Of a stretch of DNA of 64,000 nucleotides, positions 38,808 to 47,188 are shown piece by piece. The stretch comes from Pleurocapsa minor GSE-CHR-MK 17-07R (lineage in GTDB: Bacteria > Chloroflexota > Anaerolineae > Aggregatilineales > Phototrophicaceae), in NCBI GenBank assembly GCA_019359125.1, contig JAHHHY010000012.1, forward strand, positions 1 to 64,000. Direction: 5' to 3'. A model generated the notes under the pieces. That model did not search any database, was not told the origin of the DNA, and saw only the letters and a program-made list of their open reading frames with translations. Each line of letters starts with the position of its first letter. The first letter of the stretch is position 1. The translations under genes were made by a program, and so were the position numbers.

Positions 38808-39702
38808 TGTCGGCCGTGGCTTTGAAGTCATAAATGCCATCGCGCACCGCCCAGCGGTGACCGTCTTTGCGGCACACCATCTCGTTGCCGGCGCGCTCCA
38901 GGTCGCCGCCGCATTCCGGGCAGGCGAAGATTGCGCTCAGTCCCAGATTGTTCACACTGGTGCCGATCGTGCCGGAGCGCGTGAAAATGCTGGGCGCAGC
39001 CAGCCAGCCGGTTTTTTGCAGCAGGCTGTCCAGCTTCACCAGCAGATTGACGCTGACGGATTTTTTCAGCAGGCCTAACCGGAAGAACGACACCGGGATA
39101 CGCTGCTGCACGGTGAATCCGGCAGCCTGCAATTCCTGGCGGATGTATTCCGGGTGAAAGTCAAAATTCAGCTCAACAAATTCGACCGGCTCAAACGCGT
39201 TCGGGTCCCAGGTCTGTTTGCGCAGCGCGTAACGCAGCATGGCCTTCAGATTGCGCTTGTTGGCGTGTTCCAGGATGAACGTGCTGTTGGGCGCCAGCAC
39301 CCGGCGAATCTGCGCCAGCACCGTGCGCACGCTGGCCATGTGATGTATCACGCGCACCATCGTCGCCGCATCAAACACGCCAGGGCGAAACGGCAGCTTG
39401 TACGCGTCAGCGGCCACGTAGATATAGCGCGGGTCGCGGCCCAGCGTCTCCTGCGCATACTGCAACTGCGACAGCGAGTAGTCCAGCACGACGACCTGCT
39501 CAAAATTCTTGTATTCGTTGGTCAGTCGGCCAAAACCAGCGCCAATTTCCAGCAGGCGCTTGCCCTTGGCGGGCAGCAGCTTCTGCAGCGCGATACGCTC
39601 GACGCGGTCCTCGTAATTGCGGCCGCGGTTCTCCCAAAATTCAGTACGATAATTTGAACCCTCGTAGTCGCAGATGCGAGGGCGCGGTTCTGGCTTGGTC
39701 AT
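38797..39702 (-). CDS. SAM-dependent methyltransferase with C-terminal Trm112-like zinc ribbon
   Basis: 301 residues. The Rossmann core has motif I LLEIGAGFGRL (about 52-62), acidic VVLDYS and motif IV in FDAATMVRVIHHM. After a helical middle, residues about 265-297 form a small domain, CPECGG...MVCRKDGHRW..RDGIYDF, closely resembling Trm112/UPF0434 zinc ribbons. Trm112 normally acts in trans as a methyltransferase activator, so this looks like a built-in activator. ATG 39702 starts the conserved part; upstream in-frame codons cover a terminator and are unlikely to be translated. Substrate unknown. Confidence 0.82.
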   Translation of the reverse strand: MTKPEPRPRICDYEGSNYRTEFWENRGRNYEDRVERIALQKLLPAKGKRLLEIGAGFGRLTNEYKNFEQVVVLDYSLSQLQYAQETLGRDPRYIYVAADAYKLPFRPGVFDAATMVRVIHHMASVRTVLAQIRRVLAPNSTFILEHANKRNLKAMLRYALRKQTWDPNAFEPVEFVELNFDFHPEYIRQELQAAGFTVQQRIPVSFFRLGLLKKSVSVNLLVKLDSLLQKTGWLAAPSIFTRSGTIGTSVNNLGLSAIFACPECGGDLERAGNEMVCRKDGHRWAVRDGIYDFKATADNDD

Positions 39703-39744
39703 GCGCTTGTCCAACGTGGATTCTCTTGTGTAATGCCATGACGA

Positions 39745-39771
39745 GAAGAAAACAGGGGACAACTCCCCTGT
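39745..39771 (-). terminator. Terminator of the gene at 39825-40781
   Basis: On the minus strand ACAGGGGA (39771-39764) pairs with TCCCCTGT (39759-39752), loop of four, followed by TTTTCTTCTC. Confidence 0.75.
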
Positions 39772-39824
39772 CTTCAGACCCATATTGTAATGCAGCTTGC
39801 GCCCCGCTGACAACCACCGCCGAA

Positions 39825-40781
39825 TCATCCGCCGCCGTCTGGCAGCACCATCGCGGTGGGCAGCATGTCTGGCGAGGTATTGGCGGCGCTGAACTGGTCC
39901 TGCTGTGCCTGCGCATAACTGCCGTCATAGGTGTAAGCGGGCACACCATAGGCCGACATATTGGCCTGCGCCTGCGCATTCACCTGCGCCGGGCTGCCGT
40001 TTGCCTCGGAATACAACTCCGGCCGAATCTGCTCGTCCAGCGCGGGGATGCCACCCAGCGGCACCATGCCCGTCACCAGCGGCTGATTGGTGATCGGCAC
40101 AGGCTGCGTATTCAGCGTATAACCCACGCCGGCCGTCTCGCTGTAGCCCGGCCACGGGTCGACGCTGTAGGCATTTTCAGCCAGCAGGTCCGGCCCCTGC
40201 CCCGACATCGCGGCGCTGGCCATATCGACGGCGCTGGCAAAGTCATTCGGCAGGTTGTACAGCGCGCGCACAAGCGGCTCAAAGGTCAGTCGCAGGTTGT
40301 TGATCGGGTCATGGAGCTGCGTCTCGCTGATGGGGATCACCGCCCGCACATCCAGCGCGATATCCAGCATCTCGTCCACCGGCACGTTCAGGTCCAGCGC
40401 GACCGGCAGTTCCAGGCCCACCGGCAGCGTCAGGTTGACCGTCGCGCTCAGGTTACCGCCACCGCCCGGCAGCGTGATATCCGCCTGCACAAACAGCGCC
40501 ACATTATCCGTCAGCGTGACGATGGTGTCGGTTTGCAGCGGGATATTCAGGCGCACCGGGATGCTGTCGCGCACCGGAATCGTCCAATCGATCGTGCTCT
40601 CATCCAGGCCGACGAAGCTGCTGTGCAGGCCGGCCACCAGCGGCGTCACCAGGCTGTTCTTGATCTCGAAGATCGTCAGGGCCAGCACGACGACCACCAG
40701 CACCAGGATCAGGTTGACGATGAACGAAAAGATGATGAAGAAGTTCTTCAGCACAGACCCGATGGCCCTGGCAGCTTTCAT
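39825..40781 (-). CDS. Hypothetical single-pass membrane protein
   Basis: 318 residues. One strong membrane helix (about 12-34) is followed by an extracytoplasmic domain. The first part (about 60-180) is beta-rich and regular, with runs such as IPVRLNIPLQTDTIVTLTDN, ITLPGGGGNLSATVNLTLPVGLELPVAL in pattern. The rest is Ala/Gln/Tyr/Pro-rich and probably disordered, ending in Gly-Gly-Gly. I do not recognise a family. ATG 40781 is supported by GGGAGGGG eight bases upstream. Confidence 0.6.
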   Translation of the reverse strand: MKAARAIGSVLKNFFIIFSFIVNLILVLVVVVLALTIFEIKNSLVTPLVAGLHSSFVGLDESTIDWTIPVRDSIPVRLNIPLQTDTIVTLTDNVALFVQADITLPGGGGNLSATVNLTLPVGLELPVALDLNVPVDEMLDIALDVRAVIPISETQLHDPINNLRLTFEPLVRALYNLPNDFASAVDMASAAMSGQGPDLLAENAYSVDPWPGYSETAGVGYTLNTQPVPITNQPLVTGMVPLGGIPALDEQIRPELYSEANGSPAQVNAQAQANMSAYGVPAYTYDGSYAQAQQDQFSAANTSPDMLPTAMVLPDGGG

Positions 40782-40858
40782 AGCCCCTCCCAACCTGCGC
40801 GCACTAACCGAATACAAACACTATACACGAGGTGGGCCACACGCGCCGTAAAGACGTG

Positions 40859-41191
40859 TCAGTCCTCGCGATCCGAAGGGGGCAGGATGACCAGCATCTC
40901 ATCTTCGGCCTGTACTGGGCGACCAAGCAGCTGCTGCGCGCCCAGCACGATGACCAGCCACACGAAAGGCAGCACCAGCAGCCCAAGCGACAGGCCGGTA
41001 TCCTGGTTGAAATGGGCGAACCATGACCCGAGCACGCTGGCCCCGATTACAACCGGCACGCTGTAGAGCAGCCAGCGCAGGAAACGCCCGGCATAGCGCC
41101 GATTGGCAAGCGCATACACGGCCGAGTAAATCCCCAGCAGGCCCATGCCGCCGGTGCAGACGGTCAGCAGAATCGAATACAGGATATTCAT
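40859..41191 (-). CDS. Small membrane protein, unknown
   Basis: 110 residues with three predicted membrane helices (about 3-25, 37-58, 66-86) and a short acidic cytoplasmic tail. No family recognised. ATG 41191 is chosen because the hydrophobic helix begins right after it. It lies 77 bases upstream of the single-pass membrane protein gene in the same orientation and may be co-transcribed with it. Confidence 0.55.
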   Translation of the reverse strand: MNILYSILLTVCTGGMGLLGIYSAVYALANRRYAGRFLRWLLYSVPVVIGASVLGSWFAHFNQDTGLSLGLLVLPFVWLVIVLGAQQLLGRPVQAEDEMLVILPPSDRED

Positions 41192-41269
41192 GGGTGTCAC
41201 AACCTTACCTTGCACAGCATCAGGCCACGATTGTGCGCCCCGGGGCAGGAATCGTCAAGGCGGCGCGGC

Positions 41270-41316
41270 GCTAATAAAAAGGGGACAGGCCGCATCATCA
41301 GGCGCGGCCTGTCCCC
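41270..41316 (-). terminator. Terminator of metK
   Basis: Perfect 13-base arms GGGGACAGGCCGC (41281-41293) and GCGGCCTGTCCCC (41304-41316); on the minus strand the hairpin is followed by TTTTTATTAG. It lies 33 bases after the metK stop. Confidence 0.93.
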
Positions 41317-41349
41317 TCCCTCGTTTGTCGTGTTATGAATCAGCGCGGC

Positions 41350-42585
41350 TTACAGGCCGGCTTCGCGGCGCAGCGTCTCCGCCTTGTCGGTGCGCTCCCA
41401 CGGCACATCGATGTCCGTGCGGCCAAAATGACCGTAGGCGGCCACCTGGCGGTAGATCGGGCGGCGCAGGTTCAGGTCGCGGATGATCGCGGCCGGGCGC
41501 ATGTCAAAATACTTGTGGATGAGCGCCTCGATCGTCTCGTCGCTGACCACGCCGGTGCCGAAGGTCTCCACGGCCAGCGAGGTCGGGCGGGCGACGCCAA
41601 TGGCATAGCTCACCTGAAGCTCGAAGCGCGTCGCCAGGCCAGCCGCCACCACATTCTTGGCCACATAACGGGCCATGTACGCGGCGCTGCGGTCCACCTT
41701 GGTCGGGTCCTTGCCGCTGAACGCGCCACCGCCGTGGCGGGCCACGCCGCCGTAGCTGTCGACGATGATCTTGCGGCCGGTCAGGCCTGCGTCGCCCATC
41801 GGGCCACCGGTCACAAAGCGGCCGGTCGGGTTGACGAAGATGCGGGTGTTTTCATCCAGCAGGTGCGCGGGCACAATCGGCTTGATAACGTTGTTGATGA
41901 CCGTCTCGCGGATGACATCATTGGTCACTTCGGGCGCGTGCTGCGTGCTGATGACGATCGTGTCGACGCGCTTCGGCTTGCCGTAGGCGTATTCCACGGT
42001 CACCTGGCTCTTGGCGTCCGGGCGCAGCCAGGTGATTTCGCCCAGCTTGCGCTGTTCGGCCAGACGGCGCACCAGCTGGTGCGACAGCGAAATCGTCAGC
42101 GGCATCAGTTCCGGGGTTTCGTCGCAGGCAAAGCCGATCATCATGCCCTGGTCGCCAGCGCCAGTAGCCTCGATTTCGGCCTCGCTCATCTGGCCTTCCT
42201 TGGCTTCCAGCGCGCGGTCCACGCCCAGCGCGATATCCGGCGACTGTTCCTTGATCGACACCATCACGCCGCAGGTGTCGGCGTCAAAGCCATACTTGCC
42301 GCGCGTGTAGCCGATGCTGCGCACGGTGTCGCGCACAATCGTGTCGATATCGACATAGGCGGTGGTGGTCACCTCGCCAAAGACAAACACCACGCCGGTG
42401 GTCGTCGCGCTTTCGCAGGCGACACGGGCATTGGCATCCTGCGACAGGATGGCGTCCAGCACCGCATCCGAGACCTGATCGCACAGCTTGTCCGGGTGGC
42501 CTTCAGAGACCGACTCCGACGTGAAGAAATAGCGCGGTGAAGTCATGAAGGTAGAAGATGTCTTGCCGACCGTATGTTCAGCCAT
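41350..42585 (-). CDS. metK: S-adenosylmethionine synthetase
   Basis: 411 residues. It makes SAM from methionine and ATP. All three domains are present: [13 protein letters not shown] at the start of domain 1, [12 protein letters not shown] (about 147-158) and the P-loop-like [19 protein letters not shown] (about 280-300, in pattern). A short extension of about 16 residues precedes the usual start, so ATG 42546 is an alternative, but AGGGAGC before ATG 42585 favours the longer form. Expression is controlled by a SAM-I riboswitch and terminator in the leader, closing a feedback loop on its own product. Confidence 0.97.
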   Translation of the reverse strand: MAEHTVGKTSSTFMTSPRYFFTSESVSEGHPDKLCDQVSDAVLDAILSQDANARVACESATTTGVVFVFGEVTTTAYVDIDTIVRDTVRSIGYTRGKYGFDADTCGVMVSIKEQSPDIALGVDRALEAKEGQMSEAEIEATGAGDQGMMIGFACDETPELMPLTISLSHQLVRRLAEQRKLGEITWLRPDAKSQVTVEYAYGKPKRVDTIVISTQHAPEVTNDVIRETVINNVIKPIVPAHLLDENTRIFVNPTGRFVTGGPMGDAGLTGRKIIVDSYGGVARHGGGAFSGKDPTKVDRSAAYMARYVAKNVVAAGLATRFELQVSYAIGVARPTSLAVETFGTGVVSDETIEALIHKYFDMRPAAIIRDLNLRRPIYRQVAAYGHFGRTDIDVPWERTDKAETLRREAGL

Positions 42586-42635
42586 GAACGTGCTCCCTAT
42601 CCTTGAAGAATTACAGGAACTGATGCGAGAGCGGG

Positions 42636-42673
42636 GAAAACAAACGCCCCGTCCAGGGTGATGGGCGGGGCGC
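42636..42673 (-). terminator. Expression-platform terminator of the SAM-I riboswitch
   Basis: On the minus strand CGCCCCG (42672-42666) pairs with CGGGGCG (42651-42645), followed by TTTGTTTTCC. It lies between the riboswitch aptamer and the metK start codon. Confidence 0.85.
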
Positions 42674-42708
42674 AGCATGATGGACAACCGATTCAGCCAG
42701 GCGACCTC

Positions 42709-42816
42709 GCTCATCTCTCAGAGGAATCAGCCTCTGCCGGAGTTGGCACCTTCCCGACGCTTCGGGGGTTGCCGCGACGTCAAAGGGCACGTTCCCTCGG
42801 TCGCTCTCGATGAGTG
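42709..42816 (-). promoter_or_regulatory. SAM-I (S-box) riboswitch upstream of metK
   Basis: The minus strand shows the S-box core in order: P1 strand CTCATC (42814-42809), AGAGCGACCGAGGGA, CGTGCCCTTTGA, CGGCAACC, GGTGCCAACTCC, CAG, then TGAGAGATGAG closing P1 with GATGAG (42715-42710). These match the conserved P2 kink-turn, P3 and J3/4 elements. Binding SAM should stabilise P1 and favour the downstream terminator at 42636-42673, switching metK off when SAM is plentiful. Confidence 0.95.
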
Positions 42817-42828
42817 AATTATTCTCAC

Positions 42829-42857
42829 ACTATAGCACACGGGCCGAAACATGAAAA
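42829..42857 (-). promoter_or_regulatory. Promoter of metK
   Basis: On the minus strand TTTTCA (42852-42857) and TATAGT (42829-42834) are 17 bases apart, with the start near 42822, just before the riboswitch. The -35 overlaps the folE terminator. Confidence 0.6.
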
Positions 42858-42893
42858 GGGCGCGGCGATGCGGATACACCGTCACGCCCTTTC
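42854..42893 (-). terminator. Terminator of folE
   Basis: On the minus strand AAAGGGCG (42892-42885) pairs with CGCCCTTT (42862-42855), with inner GGTG/CATC pairing and a following T run, 14 bases after the folE stop. Confidence 0.8.
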
Positions 42894-42906
42894 AGGGGAG
42901 ATGAAG

Positions 42907-43596
42907 CTAGATATTGCTGGCGCGACCCACGTGGCTGAGGAACTCGGTGCGGGTGGTATTTTCCTTGAACGCGCCCAGCATCGCGCTGGTGGTCATGCTG
43001 CTGTCGGCCTTCTTCACGCCGCGCATCATCGAGCACATATGCACGCCTTCCACCACGACGGCCACGCCCTGCGGCTGCAACACTTCGTTGATGAAATCGG
43101 CGATCTGGCGCGTCATACGCTCCTGCACCTGCAGGCGCTTGGCGAACATATCCACGATGCGCGGAATCTTGCTCAGCCCGACGACCTTGCCGTTGGGGAT
43201 ATAGGCGACGTGCACATGGCCGTAGAACGGCAGCATGTGATGCTCGCACAGGCTGTAGAACTCGATATTCTTGACGATGACCATATCGTTGTAATCGACT
43301 TCAAACAGCGCCTCATTGATGAGCTTGGCGGGATCGGTGCGATAGCCGCTCAGCAGCTCATCGTACATTTTGGCCACGCGATGCGGGGTCTTCTGCAGGC
43401 CCTCACGGGTGGGGTCTTCGCCCACGGCCTGCAGCACGCCCACCATGGCGCTTTCGATGACGTTATGCTCCACCGGCGAAAAGTCCAGTTCAAAGGCGCG
43501 CCGGAAATCTTCCGAGACCAACTTCATGTTCATCTCAGTCAGCGTGTCGTCTGTTTCAAACTCGACACCTTGCACCTTGCTGAAAAACTTGTCCAT
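42907..43596 (-). CDS. folE: GTP cyclohydrolase I
   Basis: 229 residues. It converts GTP to 7,8-dihydroneopterin triphosphate, the first step to folate or tetrahydropterins. The zinc ligands are Cys117 and His120 in [10 protein letters not shown] and Cys188 in HMCSMMRG. Further family motifs are [39 protein letters not shown] in pattern and the C-terminal TRTEFLSH. An N-terminal extension of about 40 residues precedes the conserved core, as in many bacterial enzymes. Monocistronic by its terminator. Confidence 0.97.
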   Translation of the reverse strand: MDKFFSKVQGVEFETDDTLTEMNMKLVSEDFRRAFELDFSPVEHNVIESAMVGVLQAVGEDPTREGLQKTPHRVAKMYDELLSGYRTDPAKLINEALFEVDYNDMVIVKNIEFYSLCEHHMLPFYGHVHVAYIPNGKVVGLSKIPRIVDMFAKRLQVQERMTRQIADFINEVLQPQGVAVVVEGVHMCSMMRGVKKADSSMTTSAMLGAFKENTTRTEFLSHVGRASNI

Positions 43597-43799
43597 GCGG
43601 ATTACCCTTTATCTACCGAAATGCTGACCTGAGAAAACGTATACGGCTCAGAATAGGCCTGACAAATAAACATTACGTTAAATAGGCCGATAGACTCATG
43701 ACACCCTAAGGTGGGCACCCGTAGCAAAATCGCCCTGCGCCGAATCCGCGCGATAAGGTAGAATGACCACGTTTTGCACTGTCACAGTCTGGAGGGCAG

Positions 43800-44456
43800 A
43801 TGAGCCTGTACGAATATGGACGTATCATCCTGCGGCGCGGATGGATTGTGCTGCTGCTGGCCGTGCTGGCCGCCGCAAGTGCCTTTATCCTCAGCCGCCA
43901 GATTACGCCCACCTATCGCGCTTCACAGGTCATCCTGATTCAGCCTGCGCGCAACGACCTCGGCCTGACGGAAGCCACCACCCGCCTGATGAACTCGTAT
44001 CAGGTGTACCTGAACAGCTCGCGCATCGCCCAGCAGGTCATCGACGGCCTGCAGCTTGACATGACGCCCGGCGATCTGCTGGGAAATGTCACCATCCAGT
44101 CCAACCGCGACAATCTGACCGTGCAGATCGATGTTGATCTGGAAGACTGTGCGATTGCCAGCCGCGTCGCCAGCGCCTGGGGCGATCAACTGGTCATCTA
44201 CCGCAATACGCAGAATCAGACCGTCCGCATCGAAGACCGCATCGACGCCATTTCCGCCGACAACCCGAGGTGCCCCACCAGCATCACCCCCAATGTCACC
44301 ATTAACGCGGTGGCCGGTGGCCTGCTGGGCGGGCTGATCGGCGTCGTGCTGGTGTTCGTGCTGGAATACCTGGAAAGCAGCGTGGTGCGCCGCCGCGACG
44401 ACCTGGAACGCACTGTCGATCTGCCCGTGCTGGCGACTATCCCGCATCACGAGTGA
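43800..44456 (+). CDS. Wzz/YveK-type polysaccharide chain-length determinant
   Basis: 218 residues with the Wzz topology: N-terminal membrane helix (about 14-32), a periplasmic or external domain, and a C-terminal helix (about 167-190) with a short cytoplasmic tail. Features include LRRGWIVLLLAVLAA and the post-helix stretch LEYLESSVVRRRDDLERTVDLPVLATIP, typical of polysaccharide co-polymerases that partner BY-kinases. It starts the polysaccharide cluster; GGAGGG precedes ATG 43800. The partner ATPase gene follows after nine bases. Confidence 0.88.
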   Translation: MSLYEYGRIILRRGWIVLLLAVLAAASAFILSRQITPTYRASQVILIQPARNDLGLTEATTRLMNSYQVYLNSSRIAQQVIDGLQLDMTPGDLLGNVTIQSNRDNLTVQIDVDLEDCAIASRVASAWGDQLVIYRNTQNQTVRIEDRIDAISADNPRCPTSITPNVTINAVAGGLLGGLIGVVLVFVLEYLESSVVRRRDDLERTVDLPVLATIPHHE

Positions 44457-44465
44457 GGAAACCGC

Positions 44466-45113
44466 ATGACAACCGTTAAGCTCATCACCCTGACAGAGCC
44501 GCGCTCGGCCGCGGCTGAGGGATATCGCACCCTGCGCACCAACCTGATTTTTTCGGGCGTGGAGCGTTCGCTGGCCACGCTGGTCATCACCTCCCCCAGC
44601 AGTGTGGAAAACAAAAGTCAGGTGCTGGCCAATCTGGCCGTCACCTTCGCCCAGGCGGGCAACAAGACGATCATCGTCGACGCTGACCTGCGCACGCCGA
44701 CCCAGCACACCATCTGGGGCGTCAGCAATGCCCGCGGCCTGACCACCATGATGCTGGAGCCAGAGGCGCTGGCGATGCCGCCGCTGGTGGATACCGGCGT
44801 AGAAAACCTGAGCCTGCTGCCCAGCGGCACGCTGCCGCCGGTCCCGGCCGACCTGTTCAGCAGCCAGCGCATGAGTGAAGTGCTGGGCGTTTTAAAAGCG
44901 CGCGCCAATTATGTGCTGTTTGAGGCGCCGCCCGTGCTGACCGCAACTGACGCCGCGCTGCTGGCCGCCCGTCTGGATGGCACCCTGCTGGTCGTCAAAA
45001 CCGGCGGCACCCGGCGCGATCATTTGGCGCGTGCGCGTGAAGAACTCAAGCGCGTCAATGCACGCGTGCTGGGCGCAGTCCTGACAGACGCCGCCCGCGA
45101 CAGCGTGTCGTAA
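44466..45113 (+). CDS. BY-kinase/CpsD-like ATPase with degenerate P-loop
   Basis: 215 residues, clearly from the CpsD/CapB/MinD-like family: the lead EGYRTLRTNLIFS (about 18-30), Walker A' IIVDADLRTP (about 69-78) and LSLLPSGTLPPVPADLFSS are typical. The P-loop, normally S-x-x-P-G-E-G-K-S/T-T, reads SPSSVENKSQ (43-52): the glycine before Lys50 is Asn and the Ser/Thr pair is Ser-Gln. Walker B reads VLFEAPP instead of I-D-T-P-P. The C-terminal tyrosine cluster of BY-kinases is missing. It is probably inactive as a kinase and may serve as a structural partner of the Wzz-like protein. Confidence 0.85.
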   Translation: MTTVKLITLTEPRSAAAEGYRTLRTNLIFSGVERSLATLVITSPSSVENKSQVLANLAVTFAQAGNKTIIVDADLRTPTQHTIWGVSNARGLTTMMLEPEALAMPPLVDTGVENLSLLPSGTLPPVPADLFSSQRMSEVLGVLKARANYVLFEAPPVLTATDAALLAARLDGTLLVVKTGGTRRDHLARAREELKRVNARVLGAVLTDAARDSVS

Positions 45114-45137
45114 CACGAATTCAGGGGGAAACATACG

Positions 45138-46208
45138 ATGAAGGGTCTGATCCTGAGCGGCGGTAAAGGCACTCGCCTGTATCCGCTGACGTACACCCGC
45201 GCCAAACAGCTCATCCCGGTGGCCAACAAGCCGGTGCTGTTCCGCGTGATCGAGGCGATCCGCGACGCTGGCGTGACCGAAATCGGCATCGTCGTCGGGC
45301 ACAACGGCGCCGAAATCGAGGAAGCCGCGGGCGATGGCTCGCGCTGGGGCGTGAAGCTGACGTACATCCCGCAGGAAAGCCCGGATGGCCTGGCCCACGC
45401 GGTAAAAATCTCGCAGGACTTCCTGAAAGACGACCCATTCGTGATGTTCCTGGGCGACAATGTCATCCAGGGTGGCATCAGCACGCTCATCCGCGATTTT
45501 GCCAATCATGCCTGGAACAGCCAGATCGTGCTGAAGGAAGTGGCCGACCCACGCGCCTTTGGCGTGGCAGAGCTGGCCCCCGACGGCACTATCAAGACGC
45601 TGATCGAGAAGCCCGAACACCCGCCCAGCAACCTGGCGCTGGTGGGCATCTACATGTTCGACAGCAACATCTTCAAAGCCGTGCACGCCATCCGGCCGTC
45701 GAAGCGCGGCGAGCTGGAAATTACCGATGCGATTCGCTGGCTGGCCGAAAATGGCTATGTCGTGCAGCCGCATGTGCATAAAGGCTGGTGGATCGACACC
45801 GGCAAGCCGATCGACATGCTGGAGGCCAATGCCAGCGTGCTGGACGAGCTGGTGCCGGAAATCGCGGCCTCGGCGGAAATCAGCGGTTCCGACATCGACA
45901 AGCGCGTGACCGTGCAGGACGGCGCACGCATCATCAACAGCGTCATTCATGGCCCCACGATCATCGGCGAAGGCTGCGTGATCGAGAACAGCTACATCGG
46001 CCCGTACACCAGCATTTACCACCACACGAACGTGCGTAACTGCGAAATCCAGCGCAGCATTGTGCTGGAGCACAGCGATATCTCAGACCTGCCGTCCCGG
46101 CTGTATGGCAGCCTGATCGGCCGCAAAGTCTCGCTGACGCGGCGCGATCTCAAGCCGCAGGCGCTGACCATGAATCTGGGCGATCACAGCAGCGTGCAGC
46201 TCGTCTAA
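45138..46208 (+). CDS. rmlA: Glucose-1-phosphate thymidylyltransferase, long form
   Basis: 356 residues. It makes dTDP-glucose from glucose-1-phosphate and dTTP. The nucleotidyltransferase domain starts GLILSGGKGTRLYPLT (3-18) with VANKPVLF, the metal Asp in FLGDNV (about 102-107) and EKPEHPPSNLALVGIY (about 157-172). A left-handed beta-helix of about 90 residues follows, as in the TIGR01208 long form seen in archaea and actinobacteria. It begins the dTDP-rhamnose route with rmlB and rmlD downstream. GGGGGAAA precedes ATG. Confidence 0.93.
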   Translation: MKGLILSGGKGTRLYPLTYTRAKQLIPVANKPVLFRVIEAIRDAGVTEIGIVVGHNGAEIEEAAGDGSRWGVKLTYIPQESPDGLAHAVKISQDFLKDDPFVMFLGDNVIQGGISTLIRDFANHAWNSQIVLKEVADPRAFGVAELAPDGTIKTLIEKPEHPPSNLALVGIYMFDSNIFKAVHAIRPSKRGELEITDAIRWLAENGYVVQPHVHKGWWIDTGKPIDMLEANASVLDELVPEIAASAEISGSDIDKRVTVQDGARIINSVIHGPTIIGEGCVIENSYIGPYTSIYHHTNVRNCEIQRSIVLEHSDISDLPSRLYGSLIGRKVSLTRRDLKPQALTMNLGDHSSVQLV

Positions 46209-46240
46209 TCTGTCTGCAAAGCTCACTCACGAGGGAATTC

Positions 46241-47188
46241 ATGACCGACACCAACAAGAAGAAAATCAAGGCCATCGTGAGCGATATCGATGGCACCCTG
46301 CTCACCAGCAAGCATGAGCTGAGCAAGCGCAATGAAAGCGCGCTGCGCGCCGCCGCGCTGGAAGGCGTCAAGGTCATCCTGGCGACGGGCAAGACGCGTA
46401 ATTCCGCCATCCACCTGATTGAAAAACTGAAGCTGGAAACCTACAGCATCTTCCTGCAGGGCACGATCATCTATGACCCTGCCGGCAAAGTCGTCATTCA
46501 GCACACGCTGGAGCCAGACCTGCTGCGCCGCGCCATCACCTATATGGAAGACCGCGGCTTCGACCTGATTATGTACAGCGGCATGCGCCTGCTCACGCGG
46601 GCGGTCACCGACGGCATCGTCGATGCGACAAAACGCTATCACGAGCCGGTTCCGGAGGCAGTGGGCAGCCTGGTTAATTATGTGGCCGACATGCCCGTCA
46701 ACAAACTGATTGCCATCGGCCAGCCGTCCGCGATCACTGCGCTGCGCTGGCAGCTGCGCCAGATTCTGCGCGGCGAGGCCGAGGTCGTGCAGGCTGGCCT
46801 GGCGACCATGCTGGAAATCGTGCCCAATGGCAGCGGCAAAGGCCCTGCCCTGGCCGAACTGCTGAAGAAGCTGGACATCAAGGCCGACGAAGTCATGGCG
46901 CTGGGAGATGCCGAAAACGATATCGGCATGATTCGCATGGCGGGGATTGGCGTGGCGATGGGCAATGCCTCGGCGGACGTCAAGCAGGCCGCCGATCACA
47001 TCACCGGAACGAACGACGAACACGGCGTCGCCCAGGCGGTCGAAAAGTTCGTGCTGCCGATTGGTGAGCCGAAGCCGGAAGCGTCGTCTGACAAGGCGGA
47101 CAAGCCTGCCACAACCGATGCGCCTGCCGAAGCAGCAGCACCCGCAGCGACTCCGGCCGCAGCAGCCGACGCGGAGAAAAAGCCATGA
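46241..47188 (+). CDS. HAD superfamily hydrolase, Cof type
   Basis: 315 residues. Motif I is SDIDGTLL with Asp15 and Asp17; motif II is ILATGKTR; the cap domain occupies about 80-190; motif III Lys and motif IV GDAENDIGM (about 225-233) complete a Cof/C2B-type sugar phosphatase. The last 40 residues are Ala/Pro-rich and low in complexity. Location between rmlA and rmlB, overlapping the rmlB start by four bases (ATGA), suggests dephosphorylation of a sugar-phosphate or undecaprenyl-linked intermediate in the cluster, but that is inference. Confidence 0.9.
   Translation: MTDTNKKKIKAIVSDIDGTLLTSKHELSKRNESALRAAALEGVKVILATGKTRNSAIHLIEKLKLETYSIFLQGTIIYDPAGKVVIQHTLEPDLLRRAITYMEDRGFDLIMYSGMRLLTRAVTDGIVDATKRYHEPVPEAVGSLVNYVADMPVNKLIAIGQPSAITALRWQLRQILRGEAEVVQAGLATMLEIVPNGSGKGPALAELLKKLDIKADEVMALGDAENDIGMIRMAGIGVAMGNASADVKQAADHITGTNDEHGVAQAVEKFVLPIGEPKPEASSDKADKPATTDAPAEAAAPAATPAAAADAEKKP

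Noticed and set aside
42586-42714. N-terminal extension of MetK by 43 codons
   Set aside because: These codons cover the riboswitch terminator; AGGGAGC directly before ATG 42585 marks the real start.
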